From assembly GCA_964590195.1 (NCBI GenBank), contig CAZPWJ010000017.1, positions 5,444 through 69,443 of the forward strand: 64,000 nt of DNA, in the 5' to 3' direction. Within the stretch, counting starts at the first letter, position 1. Each line of letters opens with the position of its first letter. Shown piece by piece: positions 34,228 to 42,294 of this stretch. A program made the translations under genes and the position numbers. This DNA comes from GCA-2731375 sp964590195 (GTDB lineage: Bacteria > Pseudomonadota > Alphaproteobacteria > GCA-2731375). The notes under the pieces were generated by a model, which saw nothing but the letters and a program-made list of their open reading frames with translations, did no database searches and had not been told where the DNA came from.

Positions 34228-35495
34228 ACATGTTCCTGGTGTTGTGCCGCATGGCGGCGAAAAGTCTTTGGAGCCGCAGGGCCACGGCCCTGTTGACGGT
34301 GCTGTCCCTGGCCATGGGCGTGTCCCTGCTGCTCGGCGTGGAGAAGTTGCGGCGTGAAGCCCGCAGCGGCTTCGCCAACACGGTCAGCGGTACCGACCTA
34401 ATCGTTGGTGCCCGCAGCGGCCCCATTTCCCTGCTGCTCTATTCCGTGTTCCGCATCGGCAACGCCACTTCGAATATTTCCTGGGCCGCCTACCAGCGCG
34501 TAGCCCGTCATCCCGACGTCGCCTGGACTGTCCCGCTATCCCTGGGCGACAGTCACCGGGGTTTTCGCGTGGTGGGCACTGACAAGGGCTATTTCCAGCA
34601 CTACCGTTACGGCACGCGTCAGAAATTAACGTTCTCCTCCGGCGGGCCGTTTGAAGACGTGTTCGATGCGGTGTTGGGGGCGGAAGCAGCGGAGAAACTG
34701 GGCTACCGGCTTGGTGATGCCATCATCGTCAGTCACGGCCTGGGCGCCATTGAGATAAACAAGCACAAGGACAAACCGTTCCGTGTGGCGGGCATCCTGC
34801 GCCGCACCGGCACCCCGGTCGACCGCGGCGTGCATGTCTCCCTGGCCGGGATCGAGGCCATGCACATTGACTGGCGCGACGGCCGGCCGCTACGAGGTCT
34901 CACGATTTCCGCCGACCGGGTGCGCGATCTACAACTGCAACCCAAGGCGATCACCGCCTTCCTGGTTGGCCTGAAGTCCCGATTCGCCATCTTCACCTTG
35001 CAACGGCGGATCAATACGGATCGGACCGAACCGTTACAGGCGATTCTGCCCGGTGTCACCCTGCAGGAATTGTGGGATTTGATGCGCAATGCCGAACTGG
35101 CTTTAGCCGCGATCGCAATTCTGGTGGCCGCCGGGGCGCTGTTGGGCATGCTGGTGATGTTGCTTGCCGGCCTCGCGGAACGGCGACGCGAGGTCGCAAT
35201 TCTCCGCGCCGTCGGTGCCCGGCCGTGGCATATCTTCTGCCTTATCATCCTCGAGGCAGTGGTTTTGACCCTGTTGGGTTTGACTGTCGGTTTGGCGCTG
35301 CTGTACGGCGGCATGGCCTTGGCCCAGCCAATGATCAACGAGATCTATGGCATCCGCATTGCCATCTCCGGCCTGGTGCCGCGGGATTTGGTTTACTTGG
35401 CCGGGTTCCTGGTTGTCGGCGCCCTGGCCGGCATTTTGCCCTCCTATGGCGCATACCGCCGCTCTCTGGCTGATGGCCTAATCATCCGCCTGTAA
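34224..35495 (+). CDS. FtsX-like ABC permease of the zinc locus (ZrgC-like)
   Basis: A 423-residue MacB/LolC-type permease. It has one membrane segment near residue 15-35, a large periplasmic domain, then three segments within about 285-415, with the FtsX hallmark RRREVAILRAVGARPWHI between the second and third. ATGA overlap couples it to the ATPase. It completes a zinc-regulated ABC system with the DUF2796 protein. Confidence 0.86.
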   Translation: MNMFLVLCRMAAKSLWSRRATALLTVLSLAMGVSLLLGVEKLRREARSGFANTVSGTDLIVGARSGPISLLLYSVFRIGNATSNISWAAYQRVARHPDVAWTVPLSLGDSHRGFRVVGTDKGYFQHYRYGTRQKLTFSSGGPFEDVFDAVLGAEAAEKLGYRLGDAIIVSHGLGAIEINKHKDKPFRVAGILRRTGTPVDRGVHVSLAGIEAMHIDWRDGRPLRGLTISADRVRDLQLQPKAITAFLVGLKSRFAIFTLQRRINTDRTEPLQAILPGVTLQELWDLMRNAELALAAIAILVAAGALLGMLVMLLAGLAERRREVAILRAVGARPWHIFCLIILEAVVLTLLGLTVGLALLYGGMALAQPMINEIYGIRIAISGLVPRDLVYLAGFLVVGALAGILPSYGAYRRSLADGLIIRL

Positions 35496-35540
35496 TAGCC
35501 TGGGGCTTGTCGGTCCCTTTCAAAATAGCGCACCAGTAGA

Positions 35541-35744
35541 TTATCCCTGCAGGGCCTCGTCGCGGCTGGGGCGCGATTTCAACAGCCTCGCCTCGATCAC
35601 TTCGCATTCCACATGCAGGGTATCGACGGCAAAGACTGGCGCTTCAACTGTCGGCTTCACCTTCAGGAAAGCAAGGCCCGTATGCTGCATGGCCAGCAAC
35701 AGGTCAGCCTGCCCCAAGTCGTCAATTTCGCTGATATGGTGATC
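35541..35744 (-). pseudogene. Remnant of a MaoC-like/hot-dog dehydratase
   Basis: A minus-strand frame of about 68 codons ends at the TAA at 35541 and reads like the C-terminal half of a MaoC-type acyl dehydratase (TGLAFLKVKP, then VDTLHVECEVIEARLLKSRP). The N-terminal half is missing: upstream the frame runs into the 3' end of the large structured RNA. It is best explained as a truncated relic. Confidence 0.5.
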
Positions 35745-35769
35745 CTTGCAGGATATCCGCCGATTTTCG

Positions 35770-36823
35770 ACAAAAAGAGAGGCGTCAGGTGCATTGGACG
35801 CGGGGTCCTAGCAATGTGCCCCGAAGGACACGCCTGACGCCTCGGAACCTGAGAGACCGAAGTCTCCGGAGGCCGAAACCTCCCGGTTCATGGAGACCAA
35901 CCACCGCTGAATTCTAAATCTAGAGAGCCAAATCCGAAGATCCGTTTCCAAAGACCAGCCTTCAAAGGCCTGCTGCTCCTGCGGCCGGGTGTTGGTGGAA
36001 CCTCTCCCCGAAGGGAAACGCGCCGCAACCGCCCTTCCGCGTGGACCTTTCCATCCAATGCCGCGGAACCCGAAGGCGCGCCGCACGGACTTCCCAGCCC
36101 AACCAATCCAGACACACCCACGGGTTAAACCCGCTTCACGCCTTGATTAGCGTGCCGGCCTGGCATGCCATGGAGATAAATCCCGAAGGATAAATTCAAC
36201 AGCCGCCTTAACCGACCGGACCGTTCCGCCCTAAGGCGTTTCGGTCCCCGAAGCGTAGTGCCCGAAAGCACCCCGTCCCGGTTGCCGAATTTCAAACCCT
36301 CCCAAGGGCTGGTCCTCTATCCGGCGGACCCGTGCCTGCTCCACATATCCGAAGATACGGGAACCGCCCCGGTCCAGACCGCTTTCCCGAAGGACATGCG
36401 ATCCCGACTTGCCTGGTATCCGATAGGTTGCCCCAAGGATACCCGCCGCCGTTCGGGCCGTTGCGCGGATCAATTTGTCACCCGGAGGCTACGTGTCGAC
36501 CGCGTCCCAACCCACCAACCCTAGCTGCCCGAAGGCCGCTAACGCCGGCTTGACCTCTGTTCCCGAAGGAACCTTGGTCATTTGACCCGTCGCCGAACGA
36601 TAGACCCGGAGGCCGTAACGAAGGTTCTTGGTCCCGAAACCCCATCCAATCCAGTTGCCTGTCCTGGTACCCCTTGACCTATGCCAACCGAAGCTGGCTT
36701 GAGCCAATGGATCTTGGTGTTCCGCGGCGGCCCCGCTGTTTGATTTTCCTGCTGGTTGAAGGCCTGAAAATCATCCTTCGTGGCCGTTGATCGAATGTTG
36801 GATCATGATGCTGCGGCAAACAA
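35770..36823 (-). ncRNA. Predicted large structured noncoding RNA (~1.05 kb)
   Basis: This stretch has no believable protein frame but is dense in short hairpins. Read on the minus strand, many carry the extra-stable C(UUCG)G tetraloop, for example 35853-35866 (5-bp stem), 36345-36358, 36559-36572 and 36683-36698 (6-bp stem). Several stems need G-U pairs that exist only on the minus strand, which fixes the orientation. A TATAAT promoter lies just upstream and an 11-bp stem with a T-run closes it. Size and style recall the large ornate bacterial RNAs (OLE, GOLLD, ROOL), but I do not recognise it as one of them. Function unknown. Confidence 0.65.
35771..35843 (-). terminator. 3' terminal stem and T-run of the large RNA
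   Basis: An 11-bp perfect stem (35833-35843 with 35779-35789) encloses a UUCG hairpin and a core containing the complement of GGACGCGGG and TAGCAA. On the minus strand it is followed by TCTTTTTG. It works as an intrinsic terminator or stable 3' end, though its internal loop is longer than usual. Confidence 0.6.
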
Positions 36824-36829
36824 GATAAA

Positions 36830-36858
36830 ATTATAACATATGCCAAGATATCTGTGGA
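36830..36858 (-). promoter_or_regulatory. Sigma70 promoter of the large RNA
   Basis: On the minus strand a perfect TATAAT (36835-36830) is preceded, after 17 bases, by TCCACA, four of six matches to TTGACA. The start point would be near 36823. The -35 lies inside a perfect DnaA-box sequence. Confidence 0.55.
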
Positions 36859-36901
36859 TAAGTGTAATTATATTACACAGATGTCCCACAAGCTATCCAC
36901 A
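36853..36901. promoter_or_regulatory. DnaA-box-like cluster with a palindrome
   Basis: One perfect DnaA box (TTATCCACA on the minus strand, 36853-36861), one single-mismatch box (CTATCCACA, 36893-36901) and a weaker TGTCCCACA (36882-36890) fall within 49 bases. Between them lies the perfect inverted repeat GTGTAA-TTATA-TTACAC (36862-36878), which looks like an operator. The surroundings are AT-rich. This is too small to call oriC but fits DnaA or another factor controlling the large RNA. Confidence 0.4.
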
Positions 36902-37063
36902 GCCTTCTGTTGGCCGAGTCGAAATCGCCTGTCAAAACAGCGGCTTATGCCGGCTATTATGGAAAATATACGGGGGATGGTTTTTCCGCCCACCGGGTGA
37001 GATTTTTGTTTCCCAAGCCCAAGAATCAGCTCGAAAACCGGGCTGGGAACGAATCGATTCGGC

Positions 37064-38233
37064 CTAAAAGGCGGCGCGCAGGATTTCCATGACCTGTTCG
37101 GGTGAACGAATCTTGCGGGGATTCGAAAATGTCCAGGTATCCAGCATGCAGTTTTCCGCCAAAAGAGGCAGTTGGTCTTCCGTGATGCCGACGTCGCGTA
37201 GGGTTCGGGGCATGCCCAGGCCGGAAATCAACTTGTCCAGGGCCTCGCCGGCGGAGGCTTTCGGCTGGCCCAGGGCTGCTGCGATATCGGCCTGGCGGTT
37301 GGAATTGATGGCGGCGTTATAGTCCATCACGTAAGGCAGCATGACGCAGGAGGTGTGGCCATGTGGCACATTCGCGGTGCCGCCCAGGATATGCCCGATG
37401 GCGTGGCTGGCGCCAAGGCGCGTGCCGGTGACGACGCCCGTCATGGAGATCCAGGCCCCCATCAGGCATTGCAGACGGGCGTCAAGGTCGGACGGATCTG
37501 CCTTGACCCGGGCCAACCCCTCGCTCAACAGGCGCAGGGCCTGCAGGGCGGCGCCGTCGGTGTAGGCATTGGCATCCAGGGAGCAATAGGTCTCCACCGC
37601 ATGATCCACCGCCCGGATGCCCGTGGACAGCCACAGCCATTCCGGTGTGTGCACGGTTACGGCGGCATCAAGGATCACCGAGATGGGAATTATGCCAGGA
37701 TGCATATAGCTTTGTTTCAGCTTTTCCACCGTGTTGGTGATGCCGGCGCGGGCATTGAACTCGCCCCCCGACAGGGTGGTCGGCACGACGATCTGGCGGA
37801 TTTCGGGCGCGTCATATTCGGGAAAGTGCCGCTCGCCATTTTCATCGACCACGGTACGGAAGGGTTCCAGCCCGGCGGCCTCGGTAACGCCATGCTGCAG
37901 ACAGATGGTCACGGCCTTGCCGCCGTCCGTGGCCGAGCCGCCGCCGAAACTAACCAGCAGGTCACAGCCGGCTTCACGCGCGGCATTGGCGCAACCGACC
38001 ACGGCCTCGCGCGGTGAGTGCGACGGCATATGATCCCAGCGCCCGGCATAGCGCGGGCCCAGGGCGGCGGCCATTTCATCAACCGCGTCCGTCTCTCGGT
38101 TCAAGGTGCCGCTGACCAGCAGGAACACCCGTTCCGCGCCCAGGCGCTCCGCTTCGCCCGCGACCGCCCCCGCCGCCGCCTGGCCAAAGATCACCCGGTC
38201 CATTCCGGTAAAAACGATTTGCCCGCTTTGCAT
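37064..38233 (-). CDS. Iron-containing alcohol dehydrogenase (group III)
   Basis: A 389-residue Fe-ADH family protein that should use NAD(P) on an alcohol, aldehyde or maleylacetate. The GGGSATDGGK motif near residue 95 binds the dinucleotide. The metal ligands appear in GIRAVDHAVE, ASHAIGHILGG and NVPHGHTS, matching the Asp-His-His-His set. It seems closer to maleylacetate reductase/hydroxyacid-oxoacid types than to butanol dehydrogenases, but this is a weak judgement. It is a single gene. Confidence 0.86.
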   Translation of the reverse strand: MQSGQIVFTGMDRVIFGQAAAGAVAGEAERLGAERVFLLVSGTLNRETDAVDEMAAALGPRYAGRWDHMPSHSPREAVVGCANAAREAGCDLLVSFGGGSATDGGKAVTICLQHGVTEAAGLEPFRTVVDENGERHFPEYDAPEIRQIVVPTTLSGGEFNARAGITNTVEKLKQSYMHPGIIPISVILDAAVTVHTPEWLWLSTGIRAVDHAVETYCSLDANAYTDGAALQALRLLSEGLARVKADPSDLDARLQCLMGAWISMTGVVTGTRLGASHAIGHILGGTANVPHGHTSCVMLPYVMDYNAAINSNRQADIAAALGQPKASAGEALDKLISGLGMPRTLRDVGITEDQLPLLAENCMLDTWTFSNPRKIRSPEQVMEILRAAF

Positions 38234-38358
38234 GTTGTCCGTCCCTTGATTTTATGTTTGCGGGCAGCCTATCACGGTCATTGGCGGGACGACACAGATC
38301 GAATGGTGGCGGACCATGTTCCTAATTCAGGATACGACCATGCGCGTCGCCCCGCCGT

Positions 38359-38979
38359 TCAGCGATCGCCGAAATGGCGTTGCCAGATCGGGCCGACCAC
38401 GGCGTGCGCCTTGATGCGGTCTTTCATGGCGGCCAGATGCGGCGCCTCGATCTCGCCATGGTACCAGGTGAACAGCATGACGAAGTAGATATCGGCGAGG
38501 TTCATCTGCTCTCCCAATAGGAAAGGTCCCGGTGCGACAGCCGCGTCCAACACGGCCAGGCCGTCTTTCAAGCGAGCATTTGCCGCTTCGCCCAATGCCT
38601 CGTGACCGCCAGAGTCGGTGGTATAGCGGAACGGATATCCGCGGCGCAGGACGGCCTCGTACAGGTTGACGCTGGCGAACACCAGCCAACGCAGGAACCT
38701 CGCGTGCTCCGAGGTTCCGGGTGCCGGTCCAAGCCCTTTGTCGGGATGGGCGGCGGCCAGATGGATCAGGATCGCGGCCGCCTCGGTCATTGTGGTGCCA
38801 TCGGGCAGGATCAGGGTCGGCACCTGGCCCCAGGGATTGGTGGCGCGAAAATCCTCGTGCAACGGTGTGCCCGGTTTGGATTCGAATTCCGTCAATTCGA
38901 AAGGTGCTCCAGCCAGGCTTAGTGCCGCCTCGACCACGAAGCCGCCCGATCCGGGCCGGTTAAACAGGCGATAGTTCAT
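38359..38979 (-). CDS. Glutathione S-transferase family protein
   Basis: A 206-residue GST: thioredoxin-like N-terminal domain (NYRLFNRPGSGG, then GQVPTLILPDG with the cis-Pro and TEAAAILIHLA for glutathione), then an all-helical domain with the conserved LADIYFVML. The catalytic Ser/Cys position is in RPGSGG. It is divergent from an ArsR-type regulator 71 bases away, which may control it. Confidence 0.85.
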   Translation of the reverse strand: MNYRLFNRPGSGGFVVEAALSLAGAPFELTEFESKPGTPLHEDFRATNPWGQVPTLILPDGTTMTEAAAILIHLAAAHPDKGLGPAPGTSEHARFLRWLVFASVNLYEAVLRRGYPFRYTTDSGGHEALGEAANARLKDGLAVLDAAVAPGPFLLGEQMNLADIYFVMLFTWYHGEIEAPHLAAMKDRIKAHAVVGPIWQRHFGDR

Positions 38980-39050
38980 CTAACCCTCACATTGCCAAGG
39001 GATGGGTCAAGGGGCTGGTTTTGAGATCATATATCGAATACCATCGAACC

Positions 39051-39734
39051 ATGGCTGTAAACCAAAATCTGGCCGATACCGCCGCCCTGTTGGGTGAGGA
39101 GAGCCGCGCCTCCATGATAGCCGCGCTGATGGATGGCCGGGCCTTGACGGCGCGGGAACTGGCCATTGGCGCGGGTATCACGCCGCAGACGGCCAGCTTT
39201 CACCTGGGCAAGCTATGCGCGGGCGGTCTGCTGACCATGCTGCGCCAGGGCCGGCACAATTATTACCGTATCGCGGGAGAGGACATCGTTGCCGCGATCC
39301 AGGCCTTGCAGGTCATTGCGCCATCCGCAGTGGCCAAGCCCGCCAAGCTGGATGACGTGCGCCTGGCGCGGACCTGCTACAAGCATCTGGCCGGCCGTCT
39401 GGGTGTCGCCGTCGCGGAGGCACTGGAAGCGCGGGAACTGCTATGGCGCGATGGCGATGACTTTGCACTGACAGAGGCTGGCGAAGATTTCTTCACCGAT
39501 CTGGGCATCGCGCCTGATAATTTGCGCAGTGGCCGGCGGCAATTCGCGCGCCAGTGTCTGGACTGGAGCGAACGGCGCCCGCATCTGGGCGGCGCCCTGG
39601 GTGCGGCCCTGCTGGATCAGTTTCTGGCCCGCAAATGGCTGCAACCGGTGCCGGGCAGCCGCGCCGTCCGCCTGACAAAGGCGGGAGCGGCGGAGCTGCA
39701 AGGCCGGCTATCTATGACGGATTGGGATCGTTGA
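39051..39734 (+). CDS. ArsR-type winged-helix transcriptional regulator
   Basis: A 227-residue regulator with an N-terminal winged helix: LADTAALLGEESRASMIAAL, then recognition helix GITPQTASFHLGKL near 50-65 and wing LRQGRHNYYRIA. The C-terminal 130 residues have no metal-binding Cys motif and may bind a ligand. The ATG at 39051 is preferred over an upstream TTG at 39021. It faces the GST gene and overlaps the 3' end of the convergent MlrC-like gene by 23 bases. Confidence 0.82.
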   Translation: MAVNQNLADTAALLGEESRASMIAALMDGRALTARELAIGAGITPQTASFHLGKLCAGGLLTMLRQGRHNYYRIAGEDIVAAIQALQVIAPSAVAKPAKLDDVRLARTCYKHLAGRLGVAVAEALEARELLWRDGDDFALTEAGEDFFTDLGIAPDNLRSGRRQFARQCLDWSERRPHLGGALGAALLDQFLARKWLQPVPGSRAVRLTKAGAAELQGRLSMTDWDR

Positions 39735-41202
39735 TCTTGTCCAAGGGATAGATTGGCCGGCGAACATTCTTAAAGTCCAGCATGTCGTAGTCCGAGGTGC
39801 AAACGCCGACGCCGGCGCATTCGATGACTTCCTTGGCGACCTTGCCATAGCCTGCCCGGTAGTGAATGCGGCTTTTCAACAGCAGGTAGCGTTTCTCCGT
39901 CGGTTCGATGCCGAGGCTGCGGAAGCAGTTCAGATCATTGGGTTCCTGATGCCGGCTGATCACCACGATCTCCACCTTGCCGGTATCCAGTACCACGGTC
40001 GGGCCCATATCCTGCAGGATGCCCGTTTGTGCTGGTCCTAGGTTGCGGAATTGGCCGTTGGAGATCAGCTTCACAGTGCCGGTGACCAGGCGCGGTTCGC
40101 CCTTGCGGTCGATAGACGGCATATCGATCTTGCCGCCCAGATTGATGCTGACCTGGTTGCCGACGCCCGCCGCGATCATTTCCTGCACCGCGCCGGGGTC
40201 ATGGATGGCGAATGCGGCCACATCCTCCAGGCCGGCATCCAGTACGCCGCCCAGAACGGTCATGGTGTCCATGGTGCCACCCGATGCCGCGTTGTCGTAA
40301 TGATCCAGCACCACCACTGGAAACTCGGTGGCGGCTTTGGCGCGGGCCAGGGAGTCTTCCAATGGTTCGATCTGATAGACGAAGGCTTCTCGTTGATCCC
40401 AAGCGAAATCCAGCAGCTCGTCGCGATACTTTTCCGCCAGTGCCATATCGTTGTCTGTAACCACCACGGCGGACAAACCGGCGTTGTGGATATCGGCATG
40501 GGGGAAGCCTACGAACAGCGTGGCGATCAGGGCGCCCTCGGCCTCCATGCGCTTGGTCATATCCTGCAGGTCCTTGTTGGGGAAATTATCCGTACCCTGT
40601 CGCATGACATGGGGCAGCATGGGCCGATTGCCCCAGGCCATGGTGGGGCTTCCCTGGCCCTTGATCATGTCAAACAGGGGCCGCCCGGTACGGGCCGCCG
40701 TTTCGTAGTTGTCAATATGGGGGTAGGTCTGAAAGCCGCCGATCACGGTGGCGTTGTCGGCAATGGCATCGTACATGTTTGTATGCATATCAAGCGAGAC
40801 CGCCATGGGTGTATCCGGCGCGATTTCGCGAATTTTGGCCAGCAAAGTGCCCTCGCCATCATCATTGCTTTCAGTCACCATGGCGCCGTGCAGATCCAGC
40901 ATAATGGCATCGCAGCCGTCCTTGACGGCCGCGAGTATGCGCGAGGTGATGTATTCATAGGCATCGTCCTGCACGGGCCCCGATGGCGGCGCATTGGCGG
41001 CGATGGGAAAGACCATCTCGGCGCCGGCTTCCTCGGCCAGATCAATAAAGGCGCCGACACCGCTGTTGGTGCCCTTGAAGGCGTCGTAGACTTCCTGTCC
41101 CTCGTAGGGCAGGGGCTGGGCCTTGGCAAAGCGCGCGATCGGCGTCGGTACCGGTGAAAAAGTGTTGGTTTCGTGCTTCATCATCGCGATCACGACGCGC
41201 AT
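39712..41202 (-). CDS. M81-family metallopeptidase (MlrC-like)
   Basis: A 496-residue protein of the microcystinase C (MlrC) family. Zinc-site motifs include KHETNTFSP at the N terminus, MLDLHGAM near residue 105 and SLDMHTNMYD plus YPHIDNYET. The C-terminal MlrC domain follows from about 310. The start at 41202 has GAGGAG directly upstream; the longer open frame to 41346 is not needed. Most family members are not microcystin degraders, so the natural peptide or amide substrate is unknown. Confidence 0.85.
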   Translation of the reverse strand: MRVVIAMMKHETNTFSPVPTPIARFAKAQPLPYEGQEVYDAFKGTNSGVGAFIDLAEEAGAEMVFPIAANAPPSGPVQDDAYEYITSRILAAVKDGCDAIMLDLHGAMVTESNDDGEGTLLAKIREIAPDTPMAVSLDMHTNMYDAIADNATVIGGFQTYPHIDNYETAARTGRPLFDMIKGQGSPTMAWGNRPMLPHVMRQGTDNFPNKDLQDMTKRMEAEGALIATLFVGFPHADIHNAGLSAVVVTDNDMALAEKYRDELLDFAWDQREAFVYQIEPLEDSLARAKAATEFPVVVLDHYDNAASGGTMDTMTVLGGVLDAGLEDVAAFAIHDPGAVQEMIAAGVGNQVSINLGGKIDMPSIDRKGEPRLVTGTVKLISNGQFRNLGPAQTGILQDMGPTVVLDTGKVEIVVISRHQEPNDLNCFRSLGIEPTEKRYLLLKSRIHYRAGYGKVAKEVIECAGVGVCTSDYDMLDFKNVRRPIYPLDKINDPNPS

Positions 41203-41327
41203 GGCTGTCTCCTCGAACATGTTGCTTTCGCCGTAGGCTGGCAGACTGCCCCGCCAGAGGCAAGGGCCATGTCGACACCTCACCTCGATGGCTTGTCGTG
41301 ATGCAACAGGCAACGTACAGTGTCGCA

Positions 41328-42257
41328 ATGAGGTTACAAAACACATTTCGTCGCTTTTGCGCGCTGTTGTCTGTTTGCCTTATCCTGCTGTTGTCCGCGC
41401 CAGTATCCGCGCAGTCGGATGATTTGGTGGATGCCCATCGCGCGTACAAAGGTGGCAACTATCGGATTGCGTTGCAGCTATTTAGCAAGGCCGCCGATGA
41501 GGGTTCGGTCGAAGCAGCGCATTGGCTGGGCCTGTTATATGACAGGGGCCATGGCGTGGACCGTGATCCCCGCGCAGCCTATCTGTGGTTTTCCAAGGCA
41601 GCGGAGCAAGGCCATGACGAGGCCCAGCGGGTGATCGGGGTATATCTTGAACTGGGCAAGGTGGTGGAACAGGATTTGGCGCAGGCCGCTGTCTGGTATG
41701 GCCATGCGGTACGGCAAAACAATGCCAAGGCAATGCGAAATCTGGCTCAGCTTTATGCCCAGGGACGGGGAGTGCGGCAGGATTTGGCCCAGGCCGCGCG
41801 TCTATTGCGGCGGTCCGCTGATCTGGGCAATGCCAAGGCCATGCGCAATCTAGGTTATATGTATTATTTTGGCAGAGGCGTTGTCCGCGACCGAGTCAAG
41901 GCGGCATCGTTGTTCCAGTCGGCGGCGGCGGCGGGCCTGGACAAGGCGAAATACAATCTGGGCTTCGTTCACTTCCATGGTGATGGCGTGCCCCGGGATC
42001 TGGCCCATGCGGCCTATTACTTCGGCCAGGCGGCGGACGGCGGCAATAGTGATGCCCAGTTGATGTTGTCGCGCATGTATCTGTTGGGCGAGGGCGTGGA
42101 TATTGATTTTGCCAAGGCGTACTACTGGGCATTGTTGGGCGCGGCGCAAAAGCCAGCCTTGGCCGAATGGCACTTCGATAAGCTGCGCGGAAAACTACCC
42201 GTGTCCCGGATGGACAGCATCCGGGTGCAAAGCAGGGCATGGCAGCCAAAGGGCTAG
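41328..42257 (+). CDS. SEL1-repeat (TPR-like) exported protein
   Basis: A 309-residue protein with a signal peptide (MRLQNTFRRF, hydrophobic core, SAPVSAQS). It then has about seven SEL1-like repeats of roughly 36 residues, each with an A..LG..Y..G.GV..D core, from about residue 45 to 285. Such solenoids mediate protein contacts in the periplasm. The ATG at 41328 fits the signal peptide; longer starts do not. No partner gene is obvious. Confidence 0.85.
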   Translation: MRLQNTFRRFCALLSVCLILLLSAPVSAQSDDLVDAHRAYKGGNYRIALQLFSKAADEGSVEAAHWLGLLYDRGHGVDRDPRAAYLWFSKAAEQGHDEAQRVIGVYLELGKVVEQDLAQAAVWYGHAVRQNNAKAMRNLAQLYAQGRGVRQDLAQAARLLRRSADLGNAKAMRNLGYMYYFGRGVVRDRVKAASLFQSAAAAGLDKAKYNLGFVHFHGDGVPRDLAHAAYYFGQAADGGNSDAQLMLSRMYLLGEGVDIDFAKAYYWALLGAAQKPALAEWHFDKLRGKLPVSRMDSIRVQSRAWQPKG

Positions 42258-42294
42258 GGCACAATTACGCCAATGCATATTGTGAGGAAACGTT

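Noticed and set aside
35841..35900. CTGAGA near 35849 as part of a TPP riboswitch
   Set aside because: None of the other thi-box elements are present and no thiamine gene follows; the motif is part of a UUCG hairpin series.
36853..36901. Chromosomal origin (oriC)
   Set aside because: Only one perfect DnaA box is present and no usual origin-flanking genes (dnaA, dnaN, gidA, parA, hemE) are in the window.
36910..37092. 60-residue plus-strand frame starting with TTG
   Set aside because: No ribosome-binding site and no recognised motif, and it runs into the 3' end of the iron-dependent alcohol dehydrogenase on the other strand.
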